Of a DNA stretch of 64,000 bases, positions 26,501 to 33,553 are shown piece by piece. The stretch's first letter is position 1; every line of letters begins with the position of its first letter. Location of the stretch: the NCBI GenBank assembly GCA_947453195.1, contig CANGFO010000008.1, positions 1 through 64,000 on the forward strand. Reading direction: 5' to 3'. Below the pieces are notes generated by a model. The model was not told where the DNA came from. It saw nothing but the letters and a program-made list of their open reading frames with translations, and searched no databases. Both the position numbers and the translations under genes were made by a program. This DNA comes from Flavobacteriaceae bacterium. GTDB taxonomy: Bacteria; Bacteroidota; Bacteroidia; Flavobacteriales; Flavobacteriaceae.

Positions 26501-28563
26501 TTTTGTAAATTAGTAACTTGTGATGCAGTATAGTCTGAATATCCGGCAGGCTTTGCAGAGGTATTATTAATAGAATTTAAAGTAACATTTGTAATTGAAG
26601 TTTGAAATATTGTAGTCCCACTTGCAGTACAATACATTAATATTGGCGTTTGGCATACACTAACCCCCGAGCTCCATTCTGTTCCCCGTCTGACAAATAC
26701 TTTATAGCAATAATTTAAATAGTTTGTCAATCCAGAAACAATAATGTTACTCCCTGTGCCTTTATAAACGACTTGGTTTGGTAATGAATAAACCGAATTA
26801 GGCAAGTATAAACTGCCATCTCCAGAAGGAGTGAACACTACCGCTCCTTGATTTGCAACAACCAAATATTCATCATAACAAGATAATGGGGTTGGCCTAT
26901 TCCAGGAAATTGTTGCTTGCGAATTTTCAATAGTAGCAACTAAACTGGTAACATTAGGAACAGTAATAGTTACGTTGCTAATATTCCAAGACCCTAAAGT
27001 ATTAATCCCATTTGCCCACCCAGTTTGAGTATTCCCTTTGTATGCTAATACTTTAAAAGAATAATTGGAAGCATTTGTTAATCCGGTAATTGTAGCTGTT
27101 GTTCCTGAACCAATATAAACGCATTTGCCAAGTGTTGCAGGATTTGCAGTTACTGCCAAACTATAGTTGCCGTTTGCCGAATAAGTATTGGCATCAAGCT
27201 GTAAAGCAGAGGCTGGAACTGTAGCCCCAGGCTGAACAAATACCATGTAGCCATCTGGGCTTACATTACCCACTGCCGTTGGTGTAGAAGCAGTCCAAGT
27301 TAGAACAACCGAATTGTTTCCAAAACAAGCAACAGCATTGAGTGGATTATTTGGACTTATATAAGTAACATTTAAAGTAGCTGCCAAAGTTGTTATACTT
27401 GCACAAGGTGAAGCTCCAGATACAATACATTGATATTGATATCCATTCATTGCAAGAGTTGCTGATGAAATAGACATGGTAGCTGTAGTAACATTACTAT
27501 ATGGAGCAGTATTACTTAAATTAGTAAATCCACTACCTGAATTAACTTGCCATTGGTAAGTAAGCCCTGTACCCGAAGCAAGAACACTAAAGGTCGTTGA
27601 TCCGGTATCAGATACTGTGCTATTAATTGGGATTGTGGTAATTGTTGGTAAATTGTTTACAGTAACTACATAGGGTCCCAATGCATTAGACCAACACCCC
27701 GTTGCACCCGATGTAGGATCAAAAGCCCTAACATAATAACTCCCAGATGCCGTAACATTTAATGACGAGGAAGCAGTATTGCTTGTTGAAGTTCCATTAG
27801 CAGAAGTTTGCCAATAGTTGACAATTGGTGCTGTAGCAGATCCTGAAAAACCAAGAGAAGTATTAATACAAGCAGGTGTTGTGCCCGAAATAGTACCCGA
27901 AGGAATTGATGGAGGAGTACATGCAGGACTTGCAACTCCATTAATTACTACATCATCAATACTAAATGTCCCTCCCGCCGCTTCTGCGTTCCATCCATAA
28001 AATCTAAAAGTTATTGCAGAACCAATAACATCATAGGCAGAGCCTAATGTTAATGTGCTTCCTAGATTTGCAGAAGTAGATGCATCGGCAACCTGAAAAA
28101 CGTTACTTGATACGACAGAAAGATTTGAATTTGCCGGAGCTATGCTTGCTGGTAAATTTGCAGTATAATCTAAACTAGATCTAACTGCATATTGTCTTAT
28201 TCCTGTTCCAGATCTTTGAAGTGTAAAAGTAATTGAATTAATGTCTAAGGTAAATCCTGATTGTGGAGTAATCGTAACTTGAAAATATTTTCCGGAATTC
28301 AAAGAGCCGGTAAAAACATCGCTACCATTTGAAGCTCCTGTATCATTACCTGTGAATGAAAACCTTGCAGCTGCATTAGGATTTACAGATAATCCTACTG
28401 AAGAGAACGATCCAAAAGTTACCCCAATTGCGGTTGGAACAGTAGTTGGGTCTGTAGTTCCAGATGAAGTTGTCACAGATGCAAAAGGATACGACCCCGA
28501 AAAGCTTTGCCCCCAAGAAAATACTCCAAAAAAAAGTGCAATAAAAAGTATTTTTAACCTCAT
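23542..28563 (-). CDS. Giant multidomain T9SS-secreted surface protein
   Basis: 1673 residues. The signal peptide (MRLKILFIALFFGVFSWGQ) is followed by these segments in order: a jelly-roll module to about residue 215 (ending FSIDDVVINGVASP); Ig-like repeats with CTPPSIPSGTISG and the YQWQVNSGSGFT / YQCIVSG pattern; two fibronectin-III-like modules; a GEVED domain (AWIDYNQDGDFLDYGEAYDLG to DGEVEDYSV); an IPT/TIG domain (SGPIGTEVTISGAGFTSNS); and a lamin-tail-like module (ISEIYSSLSGKSFYIELYNP). Another Ig-like repeat follows, then a large region with YWSSPVNF and YNLIGNPYPSAISADLF, and a C-terminal segment ending EKVIKKYIN that fits a T9SS type A signal. No enzyme motif is visible. A cell-surface adhesin or structural protein is most likely. 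It has its own -7 box. Confidence 0.9.
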   Translation of the reverse strand: MRLKILFIALFFGVFSWGQSFSGSYPFASVTTSSGTTDPTTVPTAIGVTFGSFSSVGLSVNPNAAARFSFTGNDTGASNGSDVFTGSLNSGKYFQVTITPQSGFTLDINSITFTLQRSGTGIRQYAVRSSLDYTANLPASIAPANSNLSVVSSNVFQVADASTSANLGSTLTLGSAYDVIGSAITFRFYGWNAEAAGGTFSIDDVVINGVASPACTPPSIPSGTISGTTPACINTSLGFSGSATAPIVNYWQTSANGTSTSNTASSSLNVTASGSYYVRAFDPTSGATGCWSNALGPYVVTVNNLPTITTIPINSTVSDTGSTTFSVLASGTGLTYQWQVNSGSGFTNLSNTAPYSNVTTATMSISSATLAMNGYQYQCIVSGASPCASITTLAATLNVTYISPNNPLNAVACFGNNSVVLTWTASTPTAVGNVSPDGYMVFVQPGATVPASALQLDANTYSANGNYSLAVTANPATLGKCVYIGSGTTATITGLTNASNYSFKVLAYKGNTQTGWANGINTLGSWNISNVTITVPNVTSLVATIENSQATISWNRPTPLSCYDEYLVVANQGAVVFTPSGDGSLYLPNSVYSLPNQVVYKGTGSNIIVSGLTNYLNYCYKVFVRRGTEWSSGVSVCQTPILMYCTASGTTIFQTSITNVTLNSINNTSAKPAGYSDYTASQVTNLQKGATYPMSVKLNTDGNNTVLAYAWIDYNQDGDFLDYGEAYDLGSATNTSNGLTNGSPLSITIPSTALLGTTRMRVMATYNNDSSACETGFDGEVEDYSVVINAECTPTVSVSGFVPTSGPIGTEVTISGAGFTSNSIVKFNGNLAITTFINNTTLVAVVPSGVTTGVLTVTDGNCPANAASNFNQLASSGLCASANNLNGLLISEIYSSLSGKSFYIELYNPTENPINLDAIGADYKLVRFGNIGQTNGIHTMELSGTILPGGVYLTDLGVDSVCGSLAFNFSNKNYYINENDEIRLTKNGILQDLVYCPNELGYSIRRNGSAVGPSITYNAADWTVLSSESCSNLGVAPFSFVSNMPNITSNPIDSSVCGTTATFSVIANALSGTISYQWYFHDTVSSTWSALSSYALSGIAITGETSATLNLNGNLSWYTNYQFYCKVTLNGSCSVSSDAAQLKVISTTWNGSSWSNGAPNASTKAIFSGNYSSTTDLYACSLYINAGVVQVNGSHNFIVTNEVVVSGGTLIFENNASLVQINNLSNSGNVTYKRTTTPMKKYDYTYWSSPVNFQSLFGLSPLTLDDKFFRFDPVIGNWAPVSSTNMMNVGKGYIVRAPQNFDPIIAANYNASFIGVPNNGIITTTILVSTSDYNLIGNPYPSAISADLFLSDAANAPFLDGTIYLWTHNTAVTNLQYTDNDYAVYNLLGGVGTAAPNSGVNNTTPNGTIASGQSFFIKGLSTGAATFSNSMRLLGNNNQFFKSTRSSNSSSQDGPKNRFWIGINDESGNYKQTLIGYSNQATYGFDRGYDGFLMSQTPVCIYSLLEDKSLSIQGLPLPFSDADEVPLGVHFETAGAFKISLTDFDGLFENQDIYIKDKQENTIYNLKQGDYLFSSNSGTFNNRFAVVFKNKLSQEVLNATSVILYKQNQKLFIDAGFNLIQKVKVIDVRGSVIMENDVNNVSVFAFEIPAVNQVLLIEITLSSGEKVIKKYIN

Positions 28564-28609
28564 ATAATAAGAAATTAATTATTTCTTGGGTTGTTCAAAT
28601 TTGAAAATT

Positions 28610-28617
28610 CAAAATTA
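28610..28617 (-). promoter_or_regulatory. Putative -7 box for the giant surface protein
   Basis: TAATTTTG on the minus strand, 46 bases ahead of the ATG at 28563. Confidence 0.45.
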
Positions 28618-28639
28618 ATTCTAATTAACAGGATTTCAA

Positions 28640-28647
28640 TACCTTTG
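28640..28647 (+). promoter_or_regulatory. Putative -7 box overlapping the recX start region
   Basis: TACCTTTG ending 2 bases before the ATG at 28650. If it is real, transcription begins inside the longest recX frame. Confidence 0.45.
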
Positions 28648-28649
28648 TA

Positions 28650-29168
28650 ATGTTAAATTATCAACAAATTATTTCATTTTCATTGGCAATAAATACTAAA
28701 ACCGTTACTTCTGTTTCAGAGGCTATCCAAAAACTGGAAAGCTATTGTGCTTACCAAGAGCGTTGCCATATAGAAGTGCAGGAAAAACTTCGCGGATTTG
28801 CTATTTCATCTATTGATAAAGAACGAGTTATTGTTCATCTAATTGAACACAATTATTTAAACGAAGAACGCTTCGCATCCTTATTTACTATCAGTAAATT
28901 CCATCAAAAAAAGTGGGGGAAAATCCGAATTAAAAACGAATTAAAAGCCCGTAAAATTTCCGATTTTTTAATTACAAAATCACTAAAGGAAATTCCGGTA
29001 GAAGAATACGAAACTACTTTTGAAGACTTATCAGAAAAACATTGGGAAACTTTACCCGAAAGAGATTCATCTAAAAAAAGAAAGAAATTTTGTGACTATT
29101 TAATTCGTAAAGGCTGGGAAAGTGATAAAATTTATGAAAAGCTAAAGCAACTAGAAAAGGCTATTTAG
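28650..29168 (+). CDS. recX: Regulatory protein RecX
   Basis: 172 residues in the longest frame. RecX binds RecA and damps its recombinase activity. The family's three-helix repeats are visible: AIQKLESYCAYQERCHIEVQEKL, then VIVHLIEHNYLNEERFASLFTISKFHQKKWGKIRIKNELKARKI, and FCDYLIRKGWESDKIYEKL. The first ~12 residues are not family-like. With a -7 box ending 2 bases before the ATG, the true start may be TTG at 28683, which would give MAINTKTVTSVSEAIQKL. No recA lies in the window. The stop overlaps the convergent ketoacyl-synthase gene by 8 bases. Confidence 0.9.
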   Translation: MLNYQQIISFSLAINTKTVTSVSEAIQKLESYCAYQERCHIEVQEKLRGFAISSIDKERVIVHLIEHNYLNEERFASLFTISKFHQKKWGKIRIKNELKARKISDFLITKSLKEIPVEEYETTFEDLSEKHWETLPERDSSKKRKKFCDYLIRKGWESDKIYEKLKQLEKAI

Positions 29169-30315
29169 ACAATAAAATACTCACGGCATTTCCACCAAAA
29201 CCAACTGCATTAATCAGCACTTTATTGATGTTTTTTCGAATAGTCTGCTTTTCAGCAAATGGCACTTCAACAAACTGATTGTGCTGCATCATTAGTATAG
29301 CTAATTCGATACTTAACATTCCCGAAGCACCGAAAGTATGACCCGTTTTCCATTTATTGGTAGTAAGCATTGGAAGTTGATTCCCGAACACTTTTTGAAT
29401 TGCTTTATATTCTGAGGTGTCGCCTTTTATAGTTCCAGGCGCATGCATTACAATAGCATCTACTTCATCTAAACTGGTGTTTTGTAAAGCCATTTTCATG
29501 GATTTTTGAAAACAAGTTGCCTCCTCAGAAATAGAAATATTATGTTCTAAATCATCTGTTGCATATCCTATTCCTTCTATATAAGCTAAGGCATTTTCGC
29601 GTTCTCCAAGTTCTAAACAAGCTACGGCAGCTCCTTCTCCTAGCACCATGCTGTTTTTGGTTTTTGCCAAATCAAATGCTCTGCATGGAAATTCTGAATC
29701 TTCCTTTGCATATATTTTCAAAGCTTGCATTTGAGCCAAGGTAAAAGCCGTTAAAGGCGCTTCACTTCCTCCAACTAAAAATTGAGTTGCCATCCCAGAT
29801 TGTAACCAAGCAACTGCATTTAAAATGGCATGCAGCGCAGTGGAACAAGTAATGGAATGAGATATTTCGGGACCGTTGTTTTTTAAATCCTGTGCCACCC
29901 AAGAGGAAATATTTCCTAAAGTAGTAGTCGGCGATGCTAAAGTTGCAGTTCGGTTGGTCTCTAAAAATTCTTTATGAAATTTTTCAAAAAGTTGCGTCGC
30001 ACCTCTTGAAGAACCTATATTGATTCCGAAAGAGTCGCCTTTTCTCCATCCTGCATTTTGAATCGCTTTTCGAGAAACCCACAATGCCATTAATACCGTC
30101 TCGTCTAATGACTTGTATTTAACATCCGATTTTCTCAATTCCTCGATTTCAATTCGAACCTCAGCCGGTATTGTGGCTACATAATGTGACTGACCGTTAT
30201 AATTTTTTTTTGAAATCAACGATTTACCCGAAAGGTAGTTATGCCAAATAGCATCGGCATCATTTCCCAAAGGAGAAATAGACGACAAAGAAGTTATGGC
30301 AATTTTAGTTTTCAA
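29161..30315 (-). CDS. Stand-alone beta-ketoacyl-ACP synthase
   Basis: 384 residues, starting at TTG (KTKIAITSLSSISPLG). The thiolase-fold condensing enzyme has all three catalytic positions of the KAS I/II type: Cys157 in SITCSTALHA, a histidine in VMHAPGTIKGD near 295, and a second in KTGHTFGASG near 330. It extends acyl-ACP by two carbons. It lies away from other fab genes. Similar genes in Flavobacterium sit with biotin or pigment genes as far as I recall, so a role in making the pimeloyl moiety of biotin or a special lipid is possible. No ACP is adjacent. A -7 box is at 30333-30340. Confidence 0.88.
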   Translation of the reverse strand: MKTKIAITSLSSISPLGNDADAIWHNYLSGKSLISKKNYNGQSHYVATIPAEVRIEIEELRKSDVKYKSLDETVLMALWVSRKAIQNAGWRKGDSFGINIGSSRGATQLFEKFHKEFLETNRTATLASPTTTLGNISSWVAQDLKNNGPEISHSITCSTALHAILNAVAWLQSGMATQFLVGGSEAPLTAFTLAQMQALKIYAKEDSEFPCRAFDLAKTKNSMVLGEGAAVACLELGERENALAYIEGIGYATDDLEHNISISEEATCFQKSMKMALQNTSLDEVDAIVMHAPGTIKGDTSEYKAIQKVFGNQLPMLTTNKWKTGHTFGASGMLSIELAILMMQHNQFVEVPFAEKQTIRKNINKVLINAVGFGGNAVSILLSK

Positions 30316-30332
30316 GCATATAAATTTGATAA

Positions 30333-30340
30333 CAAATATA
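30333..30340 (-). promoter_or_regulatory. Putative -7 box for the ketoacyl synthase
   Basis: TATATTTG on the minus strand, 17 bases ahead of the TTG start at 30315. The nearby ATG at 30319 is out of frame. Confidence 0.55.
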
Positions 30341-30431
30341 GAAAAAAGTTGCGGTTTTAGGGCGGTTTAGATGCTAATAAAGTTTAACTCCTGTTGAATT
30401 CATTAAATGAGAACCAATTACAAAAAAACAA

Positions 30432-30439
30432 TATCTTTG
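30432..30439 (+). promoter_or_regulatory. Putative -7 box for the queuosine-transporter/tag operon
   Basis: TATCTTTG, 22 bases ahead of the ATG at 30462. No preQ1 riboswitch is visible in the leader. Confidence 0.55.
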
Positions 30440-30461
30440 AGCTTAGGTAAATTAAGAGCAA

Positions 30462-31109
30462 ATGTTTCAAAACAAAAAAGATATTGTCTATGTAATTCTT
30501 GCAGGGATTTTCATAACCAATGCCGTAGTGGCCGAATTAATAGGCGGAAAATTAATTACTGTTTTTGGAGTCCCAATGAGTGTTGGGATCTTGCCATGGC
30601 CTATTGTATTTGTAACCACCGATTTAATTAACGAATATTTTGGTGAAAAAGGAGTGCGTAAATTATCTTTAATCACAGCCAGTTTAATCATCTATACCTT
30701 CGCTATTTTATTCATTGCCATGCGAATTCCGGCAATGCAAGGAGCTAATTTAATTACCGACGATCAATTTAATGGTGTTTTCGGACAAAGTATGTGGATT
30801 ATTGTGGGTAGTATTACTGCTTTTATGGTTTCGCAATTAATAGATGTTACCATTTTTCATTTTGTAAAAAACAAAACGGGCGGAAAAATGATTTGGTTGC
30901 GAAGCACTGGATCGACTGTTATTTCACAATTATTCGATAGTTTTATTGTGCTCGGTATTGCCTTTTGGATGACAGGAAAAATGACTACTGAAATCTTCAT
31001 AGCATCCGCATTAACAGGTTATATTGTAAAATTGGTGATTGCTGTATTGTTAACTCCTTTAATCTATTTAGGTCATTCAATAATTGAAAAATACATACAT
31101 GGAAAATAA
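30462..31109 (+). CDS. Queuosine precursor transporter (YhhQ/VUT family)
   Basis: 215 residues with about six membrane helices. The signatures are GGKLITVFGVPMSVGILPWPIVFVTTDLINEYFGEKGVRK near 25-65 and the C-terminal DSFIVLGIAFWM and YIVKLVIAVLLTPLIY. These define the YhhQ (VUT/DUF165) family, which brings queuosine precursors such as preQ0/preQ1 across the inner membrane for tRNA modification. No queuosine synthesis genes are in view. It is the first gene of a pair with tag, whose ATG lies inside its last four codons. Confidence 0.9.
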   Translation: MFQNKKDIVYVILAGIFITNAVVAELIGGKLITVFGVPMSVGILPWPIVFVTTDLINEYFGEKGVRKLSLITASLIIYTFAILFIAMRIPAMQGANLITDDQFNGVFGQSMWIIVGSITAFMVSQLIDVTIFHFVKNKTGGKMIWLRSTGSTVISQLFDSFIVLGIAFWMTGKMTTEIFIASALTGYIVKLVIAVLLTPLIYLGHSIIEKYIHGK

Positions 31110-31659
31110 AATCCGTTGCGCTTGGTGCGAAAAAGACGATTTATATCGAAATTACCACGACAATGAATGGGGAAAGCCTGTTTATGATGACCAAATGTTA
31201 TTTGAGTTTTTAATATTAGAAACTTTTCAAGCGGGTTTAAGTTGGTATACGGTATTAAAAAAAAGAGCTAATTTTAGAAATGCTTTTGCAAATTTTGACT
31301 ACAAAAAAGTAGCCCTATTTTCTGAAGAAAAAATTCAAGAATTACTTTTGGATGCTGGAATCATTAGAAACCAATTAAAAATAAGAGCTGCGGTAGCCAA
31401 TGCCATTGCCTTTATGAAAGTGCAAGAAGAATTTGGAACTTTTTCAAAATACATTTGGAACTTCACCGATGGAAAACCCATAGATAACAACCCGAAAATA
31501 TTGAAAGACATTTCGTCATCCACGCCACTTTCTGATGCAATTAGTAAAGACTTAAAAAAACGCGGGTTTAAATTTGTGGGAACTACCGTAGTTTATGCGC
31601 ACATGCAAGCCACCGGTATGGTAAATGATCATTTGGAAAGTTGTTGGACACGTGATTAA
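31099..31659 (+). CDS. tag: DNA-3-methyladenine glycosylase I
   Basis: 186 residues from the ATG at 31099. That start overlaps the previous stop by 11 bases and suggests translational coupling. A TTG at 31084 is a less likely start. Tag removes 3-methyladenine from alkylated DNA. Its zinc ligands are visible as RCAWCEKDDLYRNYHDNEWG (Cys and His at the N terminus) and VNDHLESC (His and Cys at the C terminus). The central QAGLSWYTVLKKRANFRNAF is the family's helix-hairpin-helix and substrate-pocket region. Confidence 0.94.
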   Translation: MENKIRCAWCEKDDLYRNYHDNEWGKPVYDDQMLFEFLILETFQAGLSWYTVLKKRANFRNAFANFDYKKVALFSEEKIQELLLDAGIIRNQLKIRAAVANAIAFMKVQEEFGTFSKYIWNFTDGKPIDNNPKILKDISSSTPLSDAISKDLKKRGFKFVGTTVVYAHMQATGMVNDHLESCWTRD

Positions 31660-31718
31660 ATTTTTATTAAGGTATCATGTCAAAATAAATTGTACCTTTA
31701 TTTGATATTTCAATCACC

Positions 31719-32441
31719 ATGTTTCGTCATAAGGGCACTAGAAGAACTTTTACTCACAACATTCGTCTGGCTTCTACATTATCCTTTGTGGCTGGAATTG
31801 TAAATGTTGCTGGGGTTTTATCTGTGGCAACTTTAACCACCAATGTAACAGGACATTTTGCCTATTTTGCGGAAGCAATTTCCTTGAAAAATTATTCTAG
31901 AGGATTAACTTATATAATTTTCATATTATTTTTTCTATTTGGCGCCTTTGTTTCTAATCTATTAGTTGAAGTATTATCTCGTGGCGGCTCAAAAAAAGCG
32001 CATACTGCACCAATGATTTTAGAGTTAATAATCCTTTTTTTTCTTGGATTATGCCATGATTTTAACAAAGAGTACCTAGCCTATGCCTTACTATTTGCAA
32101 TGGGTTTGCAAAACGCAATGGTAACCAATATTTCACAATCGGTGGTGCGAACTACGCACTTAACTGGGTTATTTACCGATTTAGGAATTGAATTATCACA
32201 ACTACTATTTTACAGAAAATTGGAAGAGGTTAAAAAACTAACCAAAAGTATTTCATTACGAATTTCCATTATTATATTTTTCTTTTTTGGCTGTGTATTG
32301 GGAGGGATTTTATATAAATATATAGAATTACGCGTGTTGGTTTTTGCAGCTTTAGTGTTAATTACTGCAATACTATTCGATACTTTTATGCTTTACATTA
32401 ACTTAATTAAAAGAAGAATTAATTCTAATTTTACAAAGTAA
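31719..32441 (+). CDS. YoaK/DUF1275 family membrane protein
   Basis: 240 residues with about six transmembrane helices. The family signature lies at GIVNVAGVLSVATLTTNVTGHFAYFAEAI near 27-55, followed by FLFGAFVSNLLVE, the central MGLQNAMVTNISQSVVRTTHLTGLFTDLGIELSQLL near 125-160 and FFFGCVLGGILYKY. DUF1275 (YoaK) is widespread with no settled function. Some relatives are suspected transporters. A weak -7-like TACCTTTA lies at 31693-31700. The stop abuts the convergent aat stop without a terminator between them. Confidence 0.88.
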   Translation: MFRHKGTRRTFTHNIRLASTLSFVAGIVNVAGVLSVATLTTNVTGHFAYFAEAISLKNYSRGLTYIIFILFFLFGAFVSNLLVEVLSRGGSKKAHTAPMILELIILFFLGLCHDFNKEYLAYALLFAMGLQNAMVTNISQSVVRTTHLTGLFTDLGIELSQLLFYRKLEEVKKLTKSISLRISIIIFFFFGCVLGGILYKYIELRVLVFAALVLITAILFDTFMLYINLIKRRINSNFTK

Positions 32442-33077
32442 TTACAATTTCAAAATTTTAATAAACAAGTCTCTAGAAATTTCAAAAGCACCAAGTTTTT
32501 CTAAATGGTCGTTATGAACTTGGCAATCTAATAGCAGGTAGTTGCGCTCTTTTAAGTATTCGATTAATTTTACAAATGCAACTTTGCTTGCATTTGGCAC
32601 TTTAGAAAACATGCTTTCTCCACAAAAAACGTGACCTAAATCAACACCATATAAGCCACCTACTAATTCGTTATTTTGCCATACTTCAAATGACATAGCT
32701 TTCCCTAATTGATGAAGTTTTGTGTAGGAATCTATTATTTCTTCCGAAATCCAAGTTCCATCCTGCCCCTTTCGTTCCATTTTTTGACAATTGGAAATAA
32801 CCGATGAAAAATCTTTATTTATAGTAACTTCAAATAGATTGCGATTGATGATATTTCTTAAGCTTTTTGGAACTTTATAGTCGACGGGGTTTACAATCAT
32901 TCGGTGTGGTGGCGCCCACCATAGTATGGGATCATCCGAATCATACCAAGGAAAAATGCCATTGTTATAAGCCAACAACAATCGCTCGACACTTAAATCT
33001 CCGCCCACAGCCAAAATACCTTCGTAATTGGCTTCTTCAACAGGTGGAAAATAAAGTTCTTTGGTTAGGAAATACAT
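32442..33077 (-). CDS. aat: Leucyl/phenylalanyl-tRNA--protein transferase
   Basis: 211 residues. The enzyme adds Leu or Phe from tRNA to the N terminus of proteins, marking them for ClpAP under the N-end rule. Family signatures are GGDLSVERLLLAYNNGIFPWYDSDDPILWWAPPHRM near 25-60, GRDGTWIS-type GQDGTWISEEIIDSY, and VGGLYGVDLGHVFCGESMFSKVPNASKVA. The ending is QVHNDHLEKLGA. It is complete. A hairpin repeat (33105-33141) separates it from the DUF3127 gene on the same strand. Confidence 0.95.
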   Translation of the reverse strand: MYFLTKELYFPPVEEANYEGILAVGGDLSVERLLLAYNNGIFPWYDSDDPILWWAPPHRMIVNPVDYKVPKSLRNIINRNLFEVTINKDFSSVISNCQKMERKGQDGTWISEEIIDSYTKLHQLGKAMSFEVWQNNELVGGLYGVDLGHVFCGESMFSKVPNASKVAFVKLIEYLKERNYLLLDCQVHNDHLEKLGAFEISRDLFIKILKL

Positions 33078-33104
33078 GTTTAAATCAATGCAAATTCAAT
33101 AAAA

Positions 33105-33141
33105 AAGTCAGAAATTCAAGTACCACTTAAACTTCTGACTT
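33105..33141 (-). repeat. Hairpin repeat between DUF3127 and aat
   Basis: 16-bp stem (33105-33120 paired with 33126-33141, AAGTCAGAA...) with a TACCA loop and only two non-Watson-Crick positions. The motif CTTCTGACTT recurs at 33144-33155. It may terminate the DUF3127 transcript, but its sequence looks like a dispersed intergenic repeat. Confidence 0.6.
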
Positions 33142-33162
33142 CCTTCTTCTGACTTCTATCTT

Positions 33163-33540
33163 TTAGAAAGGTAAATCGTCGTGTTCTTCTTCTTTAAAAT
33201 TGGTTGCTGGAGCAAATGCTTCTGCTGCTGGAACAGGAGGCATTGCTTGTGCTGCTGAAGCATCTGATTGCATTTTTTCAATTCTCCATCCTTGAATCGA
33301 GTTGAAATATTTAGTTTCTCCTTGTGGATTTACCCATTCTCTACCTCTTAAATTAATAGAAACTTTTACAGCATCTCCTGCCGAATAGTTGTTCAAAATA
33401 TCACATTTGTCTTGAGTAAACTCAATCATAATATGTTGTGGATACTGCTCATCAGTAGTTACTACTAATTCTCTTTTTTTAAACGAAGCGCTTACTTGTT
33501 GCTCTGCGTTGATAACCTTTACTTTTCCTAATACTTCCAT
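33163..33540 (-). CDS. DUF3127 single-stranded-DNA-binding-like protein
   Basis: 125 residues. The N-terminal ~95 residues form a beta-rich, OB-fold-like unit (GKVKVINAEQQVSASFKKRELVVTTDE, DAVKVSINLRGREWVNPQGETKYFNSIQGWRIEKM). After it comes an Ala/Pro-rich linker and an acidic tail ending EEEHDDLPF. That acidic tail with terminal Phe closely resembles the SSB C-terminal tip (DDDIPF) that recruits DNA-repair partners. The family is DUF3127. It follows a flavin reductase gene by 13 bases. A role in DNA binding is inference from the tail and fold. Confidence 0.85.
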   Translation of the reverse strand: MEVLGKVKVINAEQQVSASFKKRELVVTTDEQYPQHIMIEFTQDKCDILNNYSAGDAVKVSINLRGREWVNPQGETKYFNSIQGWRIEKMQSDASAAQAMPPVPAAEAFAPATNFKEEEHDDLPF

Positions 33541-33553
33541 AATAATTCTTAAT

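Noticed and set aside
30316..30461. Possible preQ1 riboswitch before the queuosine-precursor transporter
   Set aside because: I could not find the characteristic C-rich loop and A-rich tail.
30407..30631. Open frame overlapping the queuosine-transporter gene
   Set aside because: It is a shadow in another frame. The transporter frame carries the conserved motifs and has a promoter box.
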